From positions 6,634,001 to 6,698,000 of the forward strand of contig JAUKUA010000001.1 in the NCBI GenBank assembly GCA_030549175.1: a stretch of 64,000 nucleotides of DNA, written 5' to 3'. Shown in pieces: positions 1 through 14,000 of this stretch. Numbering within the stretch: position 1 is the stretch's first letter; each line of letters begins with the position of its first letter. The DNA comes from Lasiosphaeris hirsuta (Eukaryota > Ascomycota > Sordariomycetes > Sordariales > Lasiosphaeriaceae). Made by a program: the position numbers and the translations under genes. The notes under the pieces were generated by a model. It searched no databases. It was not told the origin of the DNA and saw only the letters and a list, made by a program, of their open reading frames with translations.

Positions 1-3000
1 TCAATTGTGAGTCGTGGGTCAGTGGTCCATCAACACAACTTCATCACAACGTCTACAATATACCAACGTACCTCTTTCAGGGTGCATCTCGCGTTTATAA
101 TTTATATATTTAAACAATACCGACACCATCACTTTATCTAGTGATAGTCCTAGACTCAAAACTCATTTCCCTCTCCAAAGGGTAAGGTATCGCCAAAGCG
201 GATACAACCCTGAAGACCCCCTTTCCGGCACACTCGCACACCTCACTATTGAACCAAAAAGCCACCGACCAGGAATCCGGAAATCGGAGATCGCCCATAT
301 CATTCGATTCTTTTGTGAGAAATGACAGAGATGTGCGCTAAGAGCTGCCTAGCACGCCCTATAAACCAGCCCAGCAAGCCACCATGACAGCCCCCCCCTC
401 TCCCCCCCTCCTTCTCGCAGGCATCTCCATCCTCTCGAGCTAGCGACTGCCTTCCTCTCGAAAAAATGCCGCCTCGAGTCACCGAGCCTAGCACGTATCC
501 AGGCGTGCAGGCGTGCAGGCGTCCAGCTGTCCATTAGTGCTGAACACAGCGTGAGGCGCGACGCGTCTTCTCCTTGTTGGGGGGTGAGAAGTCCCAGGGG
601 AGGCAGCTGGATTGGGGTAATCACAAAAAGCAAAGCTGCATGCCGCACGAGATGGGAAATCCTGGAATTCCAATGGCTGATGCCAGAATTGGCATGTATC
701 GCGTCCGCCAGACTTTTGTGTTTACGGCAGTCAGCCGTGCTTCGTGATGCGACTGGACAGTTGCGCCTCGCCACATCTATGTATATAAATACACAAGAAG
801 GGAAGACCTGTCGCTGCCCAATCCCCAGAGCCGCGCCGGGTCGAAAGACCACGAAGGCTCGGTTGGAGTAAGCCCGAGGGGCTTCCTCTCGTGATATTGG
901 AGATGAGAAGTCTGAGGGGCAATCTCGTGGCGCTTTCGTGGCTGCCCACAGGAATGTCGTCCCTTGAACAACGACACGTCTGTCGTCATTGCGTGGGGCC
1001 TGCAAATGCATGTCTAAGACACATATTGACGGTGGCGCGTCCTAAAAATGGAATGCTGTCTGTCTTAGACACGTCTTGCCCACATTCCCAGCGTCTCACC
1101 GCCGTCTCCAGACGCTATTTCATCCGCCTGGTCACATGAGGCCGATTGGATCTCATATTTGCGCCTGCGCTTTGGGGACTGTGGGGCTCAATACGAAGTA
1201 TGAGCGCAGCTGCAGAGAAAGGAAGACACTATTTAGACACGACGAGCTGCCCAGGGTCGTCGTGTGCGGGCCGACCCAGTCTGGCATCTTTGGCGTCTTC
1301 TCATTCGCATTCTTTGAGAGTGCATATCTGCCTGAGCCAGGGTTAACAATCCGAGTCTCTAGAAAAGGGGTCAAATGGGCGTCGAATCAGAGAATCGAGA
1401 TTTTACAAACTTCTCCTACTGGTGGTTTAGATATGTACGATTGTGTGGGGGTCACGGGCTGGCCTCGGCACATCTGAATTACACCGTCGAGATAACACCG
1501 TCGAGACCGGTCTCGAGCTCCGCAGGGAAGCGCAATGATACCATCGCATGTGAGAGGATGATGTCGCCACCACAAGCTCGAGTCACAGAGTTTCTCAGGC
1601 CGGGGTAGCGTTCCATCAGCAGACCCAAGAGCTGCGAGCTGTGATGGTGAGATGCGATGTAACAGCTGGCAAGCTTCTCGGCGGCATGCGGGAATTCCGC
1701 TTGAGGCTCTTCTTGCCCGTCTTTCCATCCCGCCATTTGGAAATCCCGCGTCGCCACTGAATTGGGGAAAATGAGGGGAGGGGGAGTGTGTTGGCTATCT
1801 CCAACCCAACCGGGAAGTCTTCTAGAATGATGGATCTCCTTTCACGTTGTTTTTCTGCCACTATCATCGCGGTCCGCCTGAACAACTCGGGCGAGAGGTT
1901 CGGCATACGCGAAACCATCCAGGCCAATTGTCTTGCTGATTCAAGACGTAACCTGAACCGGCAATTTCGACAGGAGGATTGCTCTTTAGAACCTAAACAG
2001 GCGTTAAAGGCACACGGGACATATCGCTTCCGCCGAGCCAAGTGTAAAGTGAGATCTCGTACAGGCATGGTGATCTGATGAGCCCTGGCCTGGAACCGTC
2101 CTGTCTTGCTGCACGCTTATTTGCCATGTGGTTGCGAGTTGGGGTCGTTAGGGACAGCTCGTCACCACTGATAACGCAAACAACAACAGCAGTCAATTTT
2201 TTCCGAACGAGCAGCTGCACGATGCTAGGGTGGTTAAAACCGGGCCGGGGACCGATTTTGCCAGATTCTAGTCTCCAGTCGAGCACTTTACAGCGAGTGG
2301 GTACAGGGTAGAGACACTTATCGTAGCATTCTGGCTAAAGGAAGATCAAACATTCAGAGAACTAGCTCTGGTATCGGCCCACAGTCAACCATGGTGGAAT
2401 GACTCCAGCTTCGAGAAACCAGAGCTCTCCGGTTTCCGGTGTGTATAGTGCTCGAGTCGATAATCGCAGACCACGGGCCCCACTAAAAAAAAAAAAGTCG
2501 GCGGGTCTCGCTCGCGGCTGCATTGACGGATTGCCGTCGTGAAGCACTGGGGTTGCCAAAGAAGGCCTGCCAACCCCTGGCGAAGCGCAAGTATCCTTTG
2601 TCGTCTGCTACAGGCTTGACCCAAGTTCATCCGAAGACCCGAGACTAGGAAGACGCTTCGAGAACGTGCCGATAATGCAATTGAGCATTGTTGTTGAGTA
2701 GTGCAGACGAGTGAGAGTCCTCGTCCGCAGGTAACTGCAGGTAGCGCGGCGGTTTTGCGTCTGCAACCTTACACAGAATCCGGAGAGATACTAGACCGAT
2801 AGTAGCCTTAGAGTTTACCTTAATTGCGCGTCGACAATCATCAGCGGTAGCGGCTCAGGTCTCATTGTTTCCGTGCGACAGGGCTGAGCCGAACCGCTGT
2901 GGTTGCAGTCGGGGATCGTGCTGTTTTCTGTTCAGTGATTCAGTTCAAGTTCCATTGTATACCCTCCTCGGTTCTGATAATGGCAGACTTGCGGCTGGAC

Positions 3001-6000
3001 TTTGGGGATCATGGCTTGGAAATTGAAGTTAGAGATTCACCTTTGCCACCTAACCTACTTTCTTGCCGAGTTCCCGACTTCGATGAGATAGTACAACGGG
3101 TTTCTCCCATGACGACGAACTGCCAAGCGGCGTGCCTGAGCAGTAGAGTTGAATTTGTCCGAGAAGTCCACATGTCTAGAACGTGCGTAGGCTGAATTGG
3201 CCTCGCTGCAGGTGGTGCATCGTTGCACAGCACTTGGCCGCCCGAGAGGTGCATATTTTGCAGGGGATTCAAGAGGCTGGACTGAAGAATTGGCCAACTG
3301 AGTGTGGCGCGCGAAAGAAACCCGCAGGGTGCTATGGCCAAGATTAATCTATCCAAGACCACGATGAAAACAGCCTTGTCCGGCTCGAGGGAGTTGCACG
3401 TGGCGGAAGGAGCGAGTTGAAACCTCCGTTGACGGACGTACTTCCGTCAGAAGGGATAGAGGAGGGAAGCTTCCACAGCAATTGCGCGCGATATGGACCT
3501 GCCGTGTCTTGGTGCACCTCATGTCTGCGGCAGTACCTCAGCAGATCTCTCAGCGCTCGCACAGCAGCCTGCTACCCCCGCACTGGCCCCATGCATGGTC
3601 GGCAGCGTCACTGGAGTTACAGTCGGCGCCGTTGAGACTTGGAGAACCATGGGATGAACGATTCTGCGTATCAGGCATCTCCAATTTTGCATCGCAATAT
3701 CGAACATGGCCGAATTAACCTTACTCTCGGCCCTATTGGAAAATAGCAAACAAGGGCACACAGGTCTGGCTAGGAAGGCGCGTCTGGTGATGCAGCGGAG
3801 CCGATCTGCAGCCGACCTACTCATTTCATCTGATCTTATTTTCCGCAGCAGAGGGTAGAGAAGACCCATGGGGGTAACCGAAGTTCAAGCAGTTGATGCA
3901 GCATGCCATCACCGTCTGGAGACACCGTCTGGCATCATCTGCCCATCTTCCACTCGGCTTTCTGTTTGATCACCTAGATCCGACCCCATTGAGGGTCCCT
4001 GACCCTAGCATTGGCGATGCGCTTGCGGAAGAATTGCAAATTCTCGACTGATCTCTTCAAATGTCAAGGGGGATCCGGCATCCTGGCAGAGATCACTACC
4101 TGATCGACCTCGAACACCCAGCAACCCTTTCTGGCCCGCCTGGACAGATCCAGTTCATCCCATAATTGTCTCCCTCCCATCAACCTTTTTCTACATCCAA
4201 GTATCGCAATCCCTGTGATCTTCGGGATGTCAGACATCCCGGCGCGGGTTCCGTGGGCTCCCTGACTTACTAGTCGGACCGCGGCCGGCTGGTCCAGAGT
4301 GCCGGGCTTGCTTTGTCGTACGGGGGGGCTATGGGGGTAACGGGGGTCGCACCAGCTCGATGACTCCACGTGGGGAGATACAGCTCGCGTCACAGCTCGA
4401 CTGCTTCCTCAAAGCTTCCAGAAGCAACCCCGGCGATCATCCCAACTATAGACCGCGGTCCTGTTGTGGAAATCTAGCTTGGGTTTCAGTAGTTCTGGGA
4501 AGTGGATTCAACATTAGCTATACTATGGACAGCACACTTGGCGGTCGTCGGATAGAGACATCAAATGGCATCCATGACGATACTACCTCGCAGACAACCC
4601 TTGACACCACGCCAATCTGCTGGTGACTCGCAGCCTGCAGCTTCAGATACCGGCAGTCGAGCTCCGAGAGACCCTGGAAAACCCACGTATTACTACTGTG
4701 CGACGTAGGGCACTGAATGATACGTGCAACGGCCGACGCACACACAGTGGTGCAGCGTTGTATCATCGAAGCGAGAGATTTTGGGCCTTTGATGGCTCAA
4801 AGCACGGCATCCTGGGGTCCAACTAGAGTCTAGCCGGCAATTTACCAGCTCATCTGCCAATACTGCAACAAAAGATAGAAGAAAAAAAAATAGACGGCGG
4901 TATCTTCGGTATCGCTGCGCATGCCGCAAATAGCCAATATCGACAGTGCACATCGCTGCGTCGTACTGCAGCTCTCACAAAATGAAGGGGCCCCGTTGTT
5001 GGCGGCGTCTTGGAGGGATCGGGCCAATGCCATGATCCCTACACGCCTCGAACAATGTGACGCTCTGGGTGAACTCGTCATCCAAATCCCAGTGCTCGGC
5101 GTCGCTGTCGGCTCTGACCACCCAGTTTCGATGCAAGGTACCCGGCCATCGCCAGTGCCCGTCGACCGCCCCACGGCCTGGCCGGGCTGAGGGTAGCTAC
5201 TCTGGCACGAACTGCTGCAATGGCAAAGGCCGCGCTGCATGACGGGCGCTTATTAGTGCTACGCTACTAAACACATCGCATTTGTCCCCAGTCAGTATTT
5301 ACAAGCTGAGGGAGCTCAACACTCGGCTTCAAGTGCCGCTTCCTCCTCCCATGACCAAAAGCTTGGCCGGTCATGTTCCGGAAGTCTACTGCATCCTGTT
5401 CCTGTTCATGTCTTCTCCTTCTGTGTTTACCGGCCCTTTTTTGAGTGCCTGAATCGAGGAAGAAGAGGAAATGTCTTCTTCCAAAGACCCATATCACTGG
5501 CTATTGGTTAAAAAAGGCAACGAGCACGCAAACTAAAGGCAAAAGGATAATAATAACAGACAGGTATCCAATTATAACAACGAAAACTTGTAGCCCAGTT
5601 TTGCGCAACTCGTGGCGGGCAGAGGCACGGTGCTAGTGCGCGACAGAGACCGCGACATGGACAGGGATGGTGTGCGACAACGGCTTCTGGCCTATCGAAA
5701 GCGCTGGTATGTGATACTTGGCAATTATTAGTCAGGGATCCATGGACGTTGCCAGAGGTCGGCAGGGGCTGCATTCTTTGACAGGGCCGGCGCCCGAACC
5801 TAATTCCTCATAGAAACGCAGGGCAGGAGGGCAGCAGCCAACGCAACGCAAGACGATGGGGTCAGTGGATGCCTGGTCTGCTCTCGGACTCTCTCATCTT
5901 CCCCAGGCACGGAATGAGCGCGCACTGTCGCGCTGCTGCCCAACGGACATTCGGCGCGTCGCAATGCTTGCACATCCAACTGACGCCTGTGGCATATCAT

Positions 6001-7300
6001 CTTGCTTCCCCATGGGATAGGGGGAAAGCCAAGGTGATCCGCCGTGCGCACAGCGCGCACCTGGACTCGAAGGCATTCCACCAGCCTTCTTGATCGCCTT
6101 CCGTGCCGATTCCTCAGGTTCCAAGATCGGATCTCCTCCATGGGGCTCGTTCCCGGCCGAATGCCACCCTTGGGCGCATGAAAGATTACAACCTTGGACA
6201 GGGATTCAGCTTCTCGAGGTCGCCATCTGAGCCAAGCGCTGCTGTCCCAAGACGCCCCAGGGTCTCGCAAGCCCCCCCCGCTCCCTCGAGCTTGAGCTCG
6301 AGCTCTAGGGCCCCTCCTCGGCGTCCTTGCTGGTAGTAGTGGTAACTAGTGGTGGGTGCTCTCAGTGGCGACAAAGAAGCTTAGGTCGTTGAGGCATGAG
6401 CCAACGCCACCTAGCCTGAGCTCTGATAGGCAAAGCTGTCATTCGTCACTCATACTCCGTACACCCAGCGCCCCTCAGCGCCCCCTCCTCTCCAGCACAC
6501 ACCCAACAATAAGTATATCCAGCCAACTATACTATGCGGTACCTGAGACGTGCGGTATCTAGGATTGGCAGTATGCGTACCCGGCGGCCTTCGGCAACGC
6601 CTGCTGTCACCCACTTGGGACTTCGGGACGGCAGCCGGGGTACAAGCTGGGTATTCATGGCAGAATGTGGCCTTAGAACGGGTACCTACCTGCCACACAC
6701 ATGGGTGAATGTGGCACTATGCCTGTTACATACCAGATCGGTTAATCATCTAGGGAACGACTAGTGCTGTCGGGGTGTTGTCGTAGGTCGTGGAAGCCAT
6801 GGAAGAAAATCCGCTCTTCTTTCCGAAGAGCCAAAGCTGGGCAATGCTGGCAATGCTGGGAGCAGTGTTTCAGCCTTTGGCAATGATCAAAGGATGAATT
6901 GGGCCAAAGTCCCCAGCCGCCATTTTTCCAAGTTAGCCCATTGAGCCCATGGGGAAGAGATGGGGAGGGGGTGCCTGTTCGTACCCAGCCAGGTAGGGGA
7001 GGCACGGTAAGTCAGGTACGGTACAGGTGTGGTAGGGGGGATTGATTGACCCTCGCATGGAAGCAGATCGATGTGAAGCCGACTTTGACCAAGCTCAAGT
7101 CGACAGAAGTAGTCCAGTTTTTAATTCTCCGACTTCTGCTATCCACACACAGACTTCCCAGACACAATACCAGGCGGTTGCTGGAAATTTGCATTTGCAT
7201 TTGCATTTTGGCTGCAAGTAGACTGGGACTTTCCTTGTCCGGCCGCCCAAGTTGCTCATCCATTGTGTCGCCGTCTGTCCGTCTGTCCGCTTGCCCCCGT
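1..7300. other. Gene-poor intergenic region
   Basis: No reading frame here has recognisable family sequence, plausible codon content or a convincing exon structure. The longest open stretch (about 220 codons, minus strand, 349-1011) reads as random sequence rich in Arg, Ser and Pro. Small structures seen are a 16-bp perfect palindrome at 1501-1516 preceded by a short direct repeat, a run of 12 A at 2485-2496, and three copies of a 6-bp unit (ATTTGC) at 7187-7204. It could hold regulatory DNA or long non-coding transcripts, which sequence alone cannot show. Confidence 0.6.
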
Positions 7301-9487
7301 CTGCACCTGCCAGCGGAATAAAGAGAAGGCGAGGCGAAGAAAGTGCGAAGGCGTTGTGCAATATGTGCTCCTTCTTTAATTGATATTATGACAAGTGCTG
7401 GCTTTGCCCGGTCTTTGCCCTTTCCCATGCCCTGGCTGGCGCGTTGCCACCCTTCCATCCAAGACACCCTACCCTTACCTTATCCCCATACCTCTCTCCC
7501 TATACCTCTCCCCTGCCTACGGGCCAATATCAACGTCGTTGTCTCTTATAAACCTCGCAACCACCCTGCCAGCCCGCAGCCGCTGCTCTCTTCGATCGAT
7601 ATATCGCCCGTTCCACTTGCACCTCGCATCTGGAACCGTGTCTGACACTGGAGATTGTCCTCGCATAGTCGACCACACCAACGCCATCCTTGGACCTTGG
7701 ACCTCTCCCCGGCCGCCCCGACTTTCGGTCTTTCTCGGGGAAGGATCAGAGCAAGAGAAGTCGACAAAGACGTTGAGTGCGCAAGAGGGGGGGAAAAGAA
7801 AGGGAATCGAGGGCAAAAAAGTAAAACGTCGCTAGACACGCATTCCTGTCGACGCCTCCACCGCGGTGCAGCATCCCGGATTACATGGAATGGTCCCGGG
7901 TCGCAAACAAGTTCGCCCCTGCCGTTCGCCCTCAACGTTCCCATCCTAGTGGCGCATCAGCCATTCCCGTCACTACCGTGCCTTTTTGCTTCGAGCCTCA
8001 CACTGACTAGAGGCTGGGCAGAGAAGGGGAGGAAAAAAGAAGGAGGATTGTGACGACCTGAATGGCCAAGACACTTGTTGTTGCTTATCCTGCAATTCAG
8101 CAATAGCAGCACGCCGTCCGCCGCCCGCAACCAACACAACCTTATTAGCCGACCTCGCACCCAGTTGAGACGAAATAAGTAATCACTCACATACTAATAA
8201 GGCGGCTCGTCCTGCCAGCGCCCCTAGCAAGCCTTCAGACGGCCGGCTCTTAAATCAAGCTCAACCCTCCCGCGCGGGCCCCCAACCTCCCCCACAAGCA
8301 CCACTGGCACCACTAGCACCGTTGGGCCCTCGAATATCCCGATTATACAATCGTACATACGCTACTTTCCCAAATAGTCAGGACGACTGATCGCATGCGC
8401 GTGCGCTCGCTCCCGACGGGCCCGATCTTGATCTCGTCGTCAGCGTCAAACGCTGCCGTGCAGGCGGCAGACCACTGACAGCCCCGGAAGGTTGTACAGA
8501 GGATTCCAAAAACAGCAACTGCGGGATCCCCCTGCACCACATTCGACCATACCTCTATCAGGTACAAAAATTTGGGGTGCGAGCCGTGTCTTCAACGCGG
8601 CCTACCAAACTTCCTCTGGGCTCCGGTTCCATTCCAGCCAGCACTCGGTTCGTTTCGTTCGTGCACTGCAGCATCTCTCCACACTGCAGCCGGCTGCCCA
8701 CTTGACACTCCCTCCCCAGGCGAGACCCCCCCCCTTTCTCCTCGACCAACCCTCGCAGCATCCATCCATACACGCACCTCTATCACAACACAGTCTCGGG
8801 ATTTTGCGCACACACGCACAGCTATACTCACGCTCACATATAGCCCGAGCTCCTCTTTGCCGTCTCAACCCTTGCTAAAGGGTTGCCGTTGCCGCTGCCC
8901 ACCCCCAGCCTACCCAAAAGACCCCCCCCCAGAACACTGGCGGTCCCAAAGGGGGTGTATTTTAGTTAGTCGCCAGTCACATTGTCCGGATCCTCGTCGC
9001 CCCAGGTGCCGCGAATCGCAAGTCCTTCATCAACTCCATTGGCCCGTTCGTCGCTCGCTACCTGCCCTCTGTCCCGTTCGTCTCTTGTCGCCTTCCTGAA
9101 GCCTTGATCTGCCTTGGCCACACCAGCATACTTTGGGGAACCACAGAAACTCTTCAGCTGTCTCCCATCCCGGACCGCAACCGCAACTCGCACCGATCCA
9201 GGAGGCCGGCCACCCCGTTGTCAGACAGACAGAACCGCCAACCGAGTACCTCTTCTTATAAACCATGCCACAAGAAACATAGCCGTTGTCAATACCAGCA
9301 AACAGCGGTTGTAAAGGAATAGCTTGTCATAGTTTGTGTACCTGGAACTTAGTCGACCAGAAGCCCACAGACCCGCAGTAATATTCGCTTGCCGTCTTGC
9401 CACCACTCTCCTCGCTCATCCGGTTCCTCAACTCGAGCCCCGGTTTTCTCCTGTTCCTCTCAGACGCGACCAGAGCAATACTCTTTC
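7301..9487 (+). promoter_or_regulatory. Pyrimidine-rich promoter/leader of the Zn2Cys6 gene
   Basis: About 2.2 kb upstream of the transcription-factor start is rich in C and T on the plus strand, which in filamentous fungi is common in promoters and leaders of highly regulated genes. TATAAA occurs at 7547-7552 and again, in a similar context, at 9257-9262. A minimal upstream ORF (ATG to TAG, five codons plus stop) lies at 9265-9282, about 200 bases before the main start. No coding exon could be supported. Whether transcription starts near 7580 or further downstream cannot be decided from sequence. Confidence 0.4.
9265..9282 (+). promoter_or_regulatory. Minimal upstream ORF before the Zn2Cys6 gene
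   Basis: ATG-CCA-CAA-GAA-ACA-TAG, five codons and a stop, with a purine-poor but acceptable context (AACC before ATG). If within the transcript it would reduce initiation at 9488. Confidence 0.3.
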
Positions 9488-11069
9488 ATGGCAGTCGTTG
9501 CTCCACCACCTTTCAAATCGAATCTGGACCTTTGGGGATCAAGCGACTCCGCTATATATCCTTCTGTACCACCAGCGCCCATGACAGACATAATGTCATA
9601 TCAGTACCCGCCGCCGCCGCCTCAAAACGGCGCCGACATGGACCTCCCGCCATCTGGCTACATGCCCAATTATTCGGTCCCGCCGCAAACGCCATCCGGA
9701 ATGGACATGAGATCCGGCCCGGACTCGGGCATACCATCAAGGGACCGCTCAGACTCCTTTTCCAAGTCGATGAAGCTGAAGCGGTCCCTATCGACGCCAA
9801 CTGTAGGACCGCCGCAGTCCCAGACCCCGACGCAGCAGCAGCCGCCCACGCCACAGCAATCAACCACGCCCACACAGGCCGAGCTTGCCCTTGCTGGAGA
9901 GAAGAGAAGAAATAAGTTGGGTTATCATCGGACATCCGTTGCATGCGGTAAGTTTTTCCACTCGGAACGCTGAGGGTAGTCCATTCTTGTGGTGGACGGT
10001 GCAGCTGAGACTCGTAACAAAAGGCCACTGCCGCCGGCGAAAGATTAGGTGCATCCCATCGCAAAACGACGTCCAGGGGCGCTGCGTGAACTGTATTCGC
10101 CTCAAAAAGGAATGCAGCTTCTATCCTGTAGACCAGCAGCCGCCGCAGGATACGCGACAAAAATCGGCGTCTCGATCCTCTGTCGGACCCAAGATCGCAT
10201 CCGCCTCGTCGTCGCCAGCCCTGCAGACAGGACTCCCCTCTGAGATGCATGGGCATCCACCCTACCCGCAACTGACGATGCCATCCATTCAGAACATGCC
10301 GCCACCTATGAAGCCGTCTGGGAGCGAGAGCTACCCGCCTGACTCTAAGAGTAAGTTAAGACCCCTTTCCCTGAGGGAGTTGTGGCACCGTTCCAAAGAC
10401 CAGCCTCCTGAGACTTTCAAAGTGCCCACGAGCGCTTCAAGCAGCCGGCCCTACGAATACGGACACCAAGGAATGACAAACTGGATGTCGGCAGACGCTA
10501 GCCCAAGCTCGTCTAAGCCCAACGATTTGAACGCGACCTGGAGATCTTACCCAACAGAGTCGCCAATAACGCCCGCTTTCTCCCCCTATACGCCTCATGC
10601 ACCACCACCGTCTGCCACTTGGTCAGCATCAGTGGGTTCCGAATCATCATCGAGGGACGACATGGGATGGTCTAGCTATCCCGCTCCACCGCCTAGGTCA
10701 TTATCCTTTGGCTCCGAGAGCGTCGCAAGCCACCAGCCATATCCTTCAATCTCCCAGATGAGTGGCCACTCGAGCCGCCCTTACGAACGCAAATCGAGTT
10801 CGATATCGAGTGAAATGTACCCACCGCCTATCGCGACAACGATACCTGGAATCGAGACCGTTCCTGGCACGACGCTAGAGCACAACGTTTCGCTCTCGGC
10901 CGGAGCTGTTCCCCCATCCAGCTATGGATCATGGCAGCAGCCATACCAGTACTCGAAGCCCGCCGAAGGCTATGGAGGATGGTACGGAGACGCCGGGGCC
11001 CAACAACATCTTGGATCCGGGGACCACAGCACAGCTGAACATCCTCATTCCGGATACTATGAGCGATAG
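9488..11069 (+). CDS. Zn2Cys6 (Gal4-type) transcription factor
   Basis: Two exons are inferred, 9488-9947 and 10024-11069, with a 76-nt intron that begins GTAAGT, giving 501 residues. Splicing joins the first zinc-ligand cysteine to the rest of the finger. The cysteines fall at about 153, 156, 163, 174, 177 and 184 (Cx2Cx6Cx10Cx2Cx6C), the fungal binuclear zinc cluster that binds DNA in the nucleus. The finger is central rather than N-terminal. It follows a Pro/Gln/Ser-rich stretch and precedes a long Ser/Pro/Tyr-rich tail with no fungal-specific middle homology domain, so the regulated pathway is unknown. The start is the first in-frame ATG after the leader. A GTAAGT at 10351 could start a 48-nt in-frame intron ending at 10398, so a 16-residue isoform difference is possible. 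Orthologue not recognised. Confidence 0.85.
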
Positions 11070-14000
11070 CGAAAAGGGTTCCCTTGCCCTGTGCCCCATT
11101 CCAGTACGCTTGGTGACGGTGATGAAGGGTTAATCTCGAGCGTGACAGAGTTGACGGCAATTTTGAAGCAACAGTTCCGGGCTTGTGGCTTGCTTCGATC
11201 CTTGGAAGGGAAAAACAATCGTCGATAAATCGATGCGAGTGCAGCGCCATAAGTAGGAGATTCGACAATGGCCAAGTCGCAGCAGCTCATATATTGTCAA
11301 AGCGACGGTTGCGAGCTTTCCCGATCTGGCGAATACTGCACGATGCAGCGCATTCAATTGGGAAGTTGAGCCTGAGCGCAATGGTGCCCCAGCGCCGAAT
11401 TGGGGGATTTGCGACACCAAGCTCCTCCACATGAGACCTCGGTTGCGTTCGTGTCGATTGAAAAGAGCGCACACCGCTCACAGCTTCGCGGAAAATAGAT
11501 GGCCAAACAAACAACCGTCGGATCGCCACTGGGCTAGCCAGGCTTGTGGCTTACTAGAGGTCTGCGCACAAGCGAGAAACACATGAACGAGCAGCTGTCA
11601 AGTCTTGCCCGACTTTTCAGCCGACTCGTTGATCCGGCACCGACCTTGACTACCTCTACGACGTTCCATTTATGAAAAAGAAACAACTGTCATCGCGATT
11701 CAACAGGAACAAAGAAAGCCTCGTCTATGTTTTCCATTGAAGAGGTCGACAGGGGACTGGGCCCTTGGCCCCGCACAACACCAAGACGGGGAGATCGTTG
11801 CACTTGTCATGGCTTACACCCTGCGCTTAGGGAAGAGGGACAGCAATATCGATCAAGTACGACAATACAGAAGAACCAATGGTGTCGCGCAGTCAGGTAC
11901 TGAAGGCATTGAGGACCAGGCGATCATAACTTTATGAAGCCGAGGGTGGAATGTAATTGCAGGTGGAGGACGGTGGAGGTTCAAGAGGAACAGTCGACAA
12001 CGAGAACGATACCCGGCGGGCATTTCATCATTCATCATAGGCGGCGGGATAGAGAAACAGTGCCGGACCGGATCGGGAACCATCGCCAAGCATGGCTTGT
12101 AGCCGGTGGCACGCATCATTCACTAAAAGTGTTCAGGCGGAAACAAACGAGAATACGAAATGGGGGTGGGCTGGAAGAACGGGCTGCATACATTACCTTT
12201 CATTACGGCAAACACACCGACGGAACGGACAGCCAGCGGCACATTGTGAGGAATGCCCTTACCCCCTTCCACCCTCTTGTGCTTGATGGCCGCTTTTCTT
12301 TTTCTTTATATCGCAGCAAAGTATCCGGTGGGCAGCACACAGTTCGTGGCTTTTTTTTTTTTCGGGTTCTCCTTGCATGGCTGGCGGGTTTGGGGTGTGG
12401 GTTGGGGTTTCTGAGACCGCGGGGGCGGCACGGCACGGCACGGGAAGGAGGGTACGGCTCACGCGGCGTGTTCGGGGACGGGATGAGAAAAAGGGAACAA
12501 GAGGATTGAAATAGAGGTTGTGTGTCTGCCGTCCCGTCTCCGTGGCCCGTACCACATCGGCGGATAGCCGCACGATCTCGTTCCCGCCGCCACCACCCGT
12601 CGTCGATGTTACACATGCGCGCGCATATACGAAATGTAACCCGGGCTAAGGCGTGGGGATTGAGGCGACAAAAGAAACTGTACCTACTGGATTGCCTTGG
12701 TTTTGGGAACTGGGACGGCGGCTGGGTTGGCTTAGGATGGGTAGATGTGTGAAAAGAGGGAATCTGGACGACTTACACTGCATGGGCGGCTGGGATGGAA
12801 AACGGTGGTGGGATACATGTGTGATTTCTCTTTTGTCATTTGTTGTTAAACGTTTGTGTTTATGTGTGTGATGTCTTTTTAAAATCTATTTCTTTTTGAA
12901 TGGTCTTCAAAATGGTAATTCTTGTATCCCTCTGTCATATTTTCGCTGCACGCATGATGCTTTTGTCTGTCTTGCTCTGCGCCAGTGGAGGCAGATTGGG
13001 AAAGAGAAGAAAAGTTTATTATTATTATCTGTCACTGGTCTTTCCTCGGCCTTTTATCTATCTCCTCTCTTTTGCTGTTGTCCGTTTCTCGCGTTTGCAT
13101 GCTTTAGGGTGTACTGTACTTGACATATCCCCTTTGCCGTCCGTCTCATATACTATGCATTTTACACTCGGGAGGCTATTTCGTTGTTGAAGGGGTATCC
13201 TGGTAATGAGGGGAGACTAAATGCGGTGTATAGAACCAGGCCAGTATGGTCTTGTTTATATATATTAGCTAGTCTGCATATTATGCTATTCGTTATATGC
13301 CTAAGTGCAGCAAGTGTCAGGTTGGCAATGAGATGTGTAACTGCCGCACGTGTAGGACTAAGTGGGAGAGCATGTGACAGAGTATACGGGAACAAGGGTA
13401 GGGTTGGTAGGGACTAAGGTTGGAGTAGGAGACAACACTACCGGGTAGTATAGAACGTCTGGCTCTGGGGGCAACAGGGGACTTGGGGCCTGTGAGATCT
13501 CGGATAGAGTCTGCAGCGCATTGCGTTCGTGATTGCGACCACCTTAAATCGACGTGTAATGTCCCATCAACCCCGCGAATGGGATGCACCTCGCCCAATC
13601 CGACAGAGGCACCGGGCTGGTGAAGTAACCTCGTGGCCAGTTGTTGGCAGTTGCTATAGTCTCTGAGAAGCCCCTACCTAAGGGGAGGGATGCAAGTCAC
13701 TAACTCGCTTCTATGCAGACAGCCTGGACATTGGTCACGGAGAGTAGCACTGAAGTCTAGACTCGAGTATAACAAGAGAAGGAGTTATCTCCCCCTCCAT
13801 TGAGACTTGATGCATCATCTATGCTACTACCACTCGTCATCTCCAAAGCATAATGTTCCAAGCCAACATGACGTCCGATTTCATCCAGGTGCATCGGGCG
13901 TGGCTTGCTTGCTTTGGCCTTTGCGGTCGTCGTCATTTGCGTCACTGGTCGCTCCATCCAATGGTTTCGGGCCCGTGACTGGGATTGATGCCGAAAAGGG

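Noticed and set aside
349..1011. Minus-strand open frame of about 220 codons
   Set aside because: No ATG-supported start, random-looking composition, no recognisable family; typical chance frame in GC-rich DNA.
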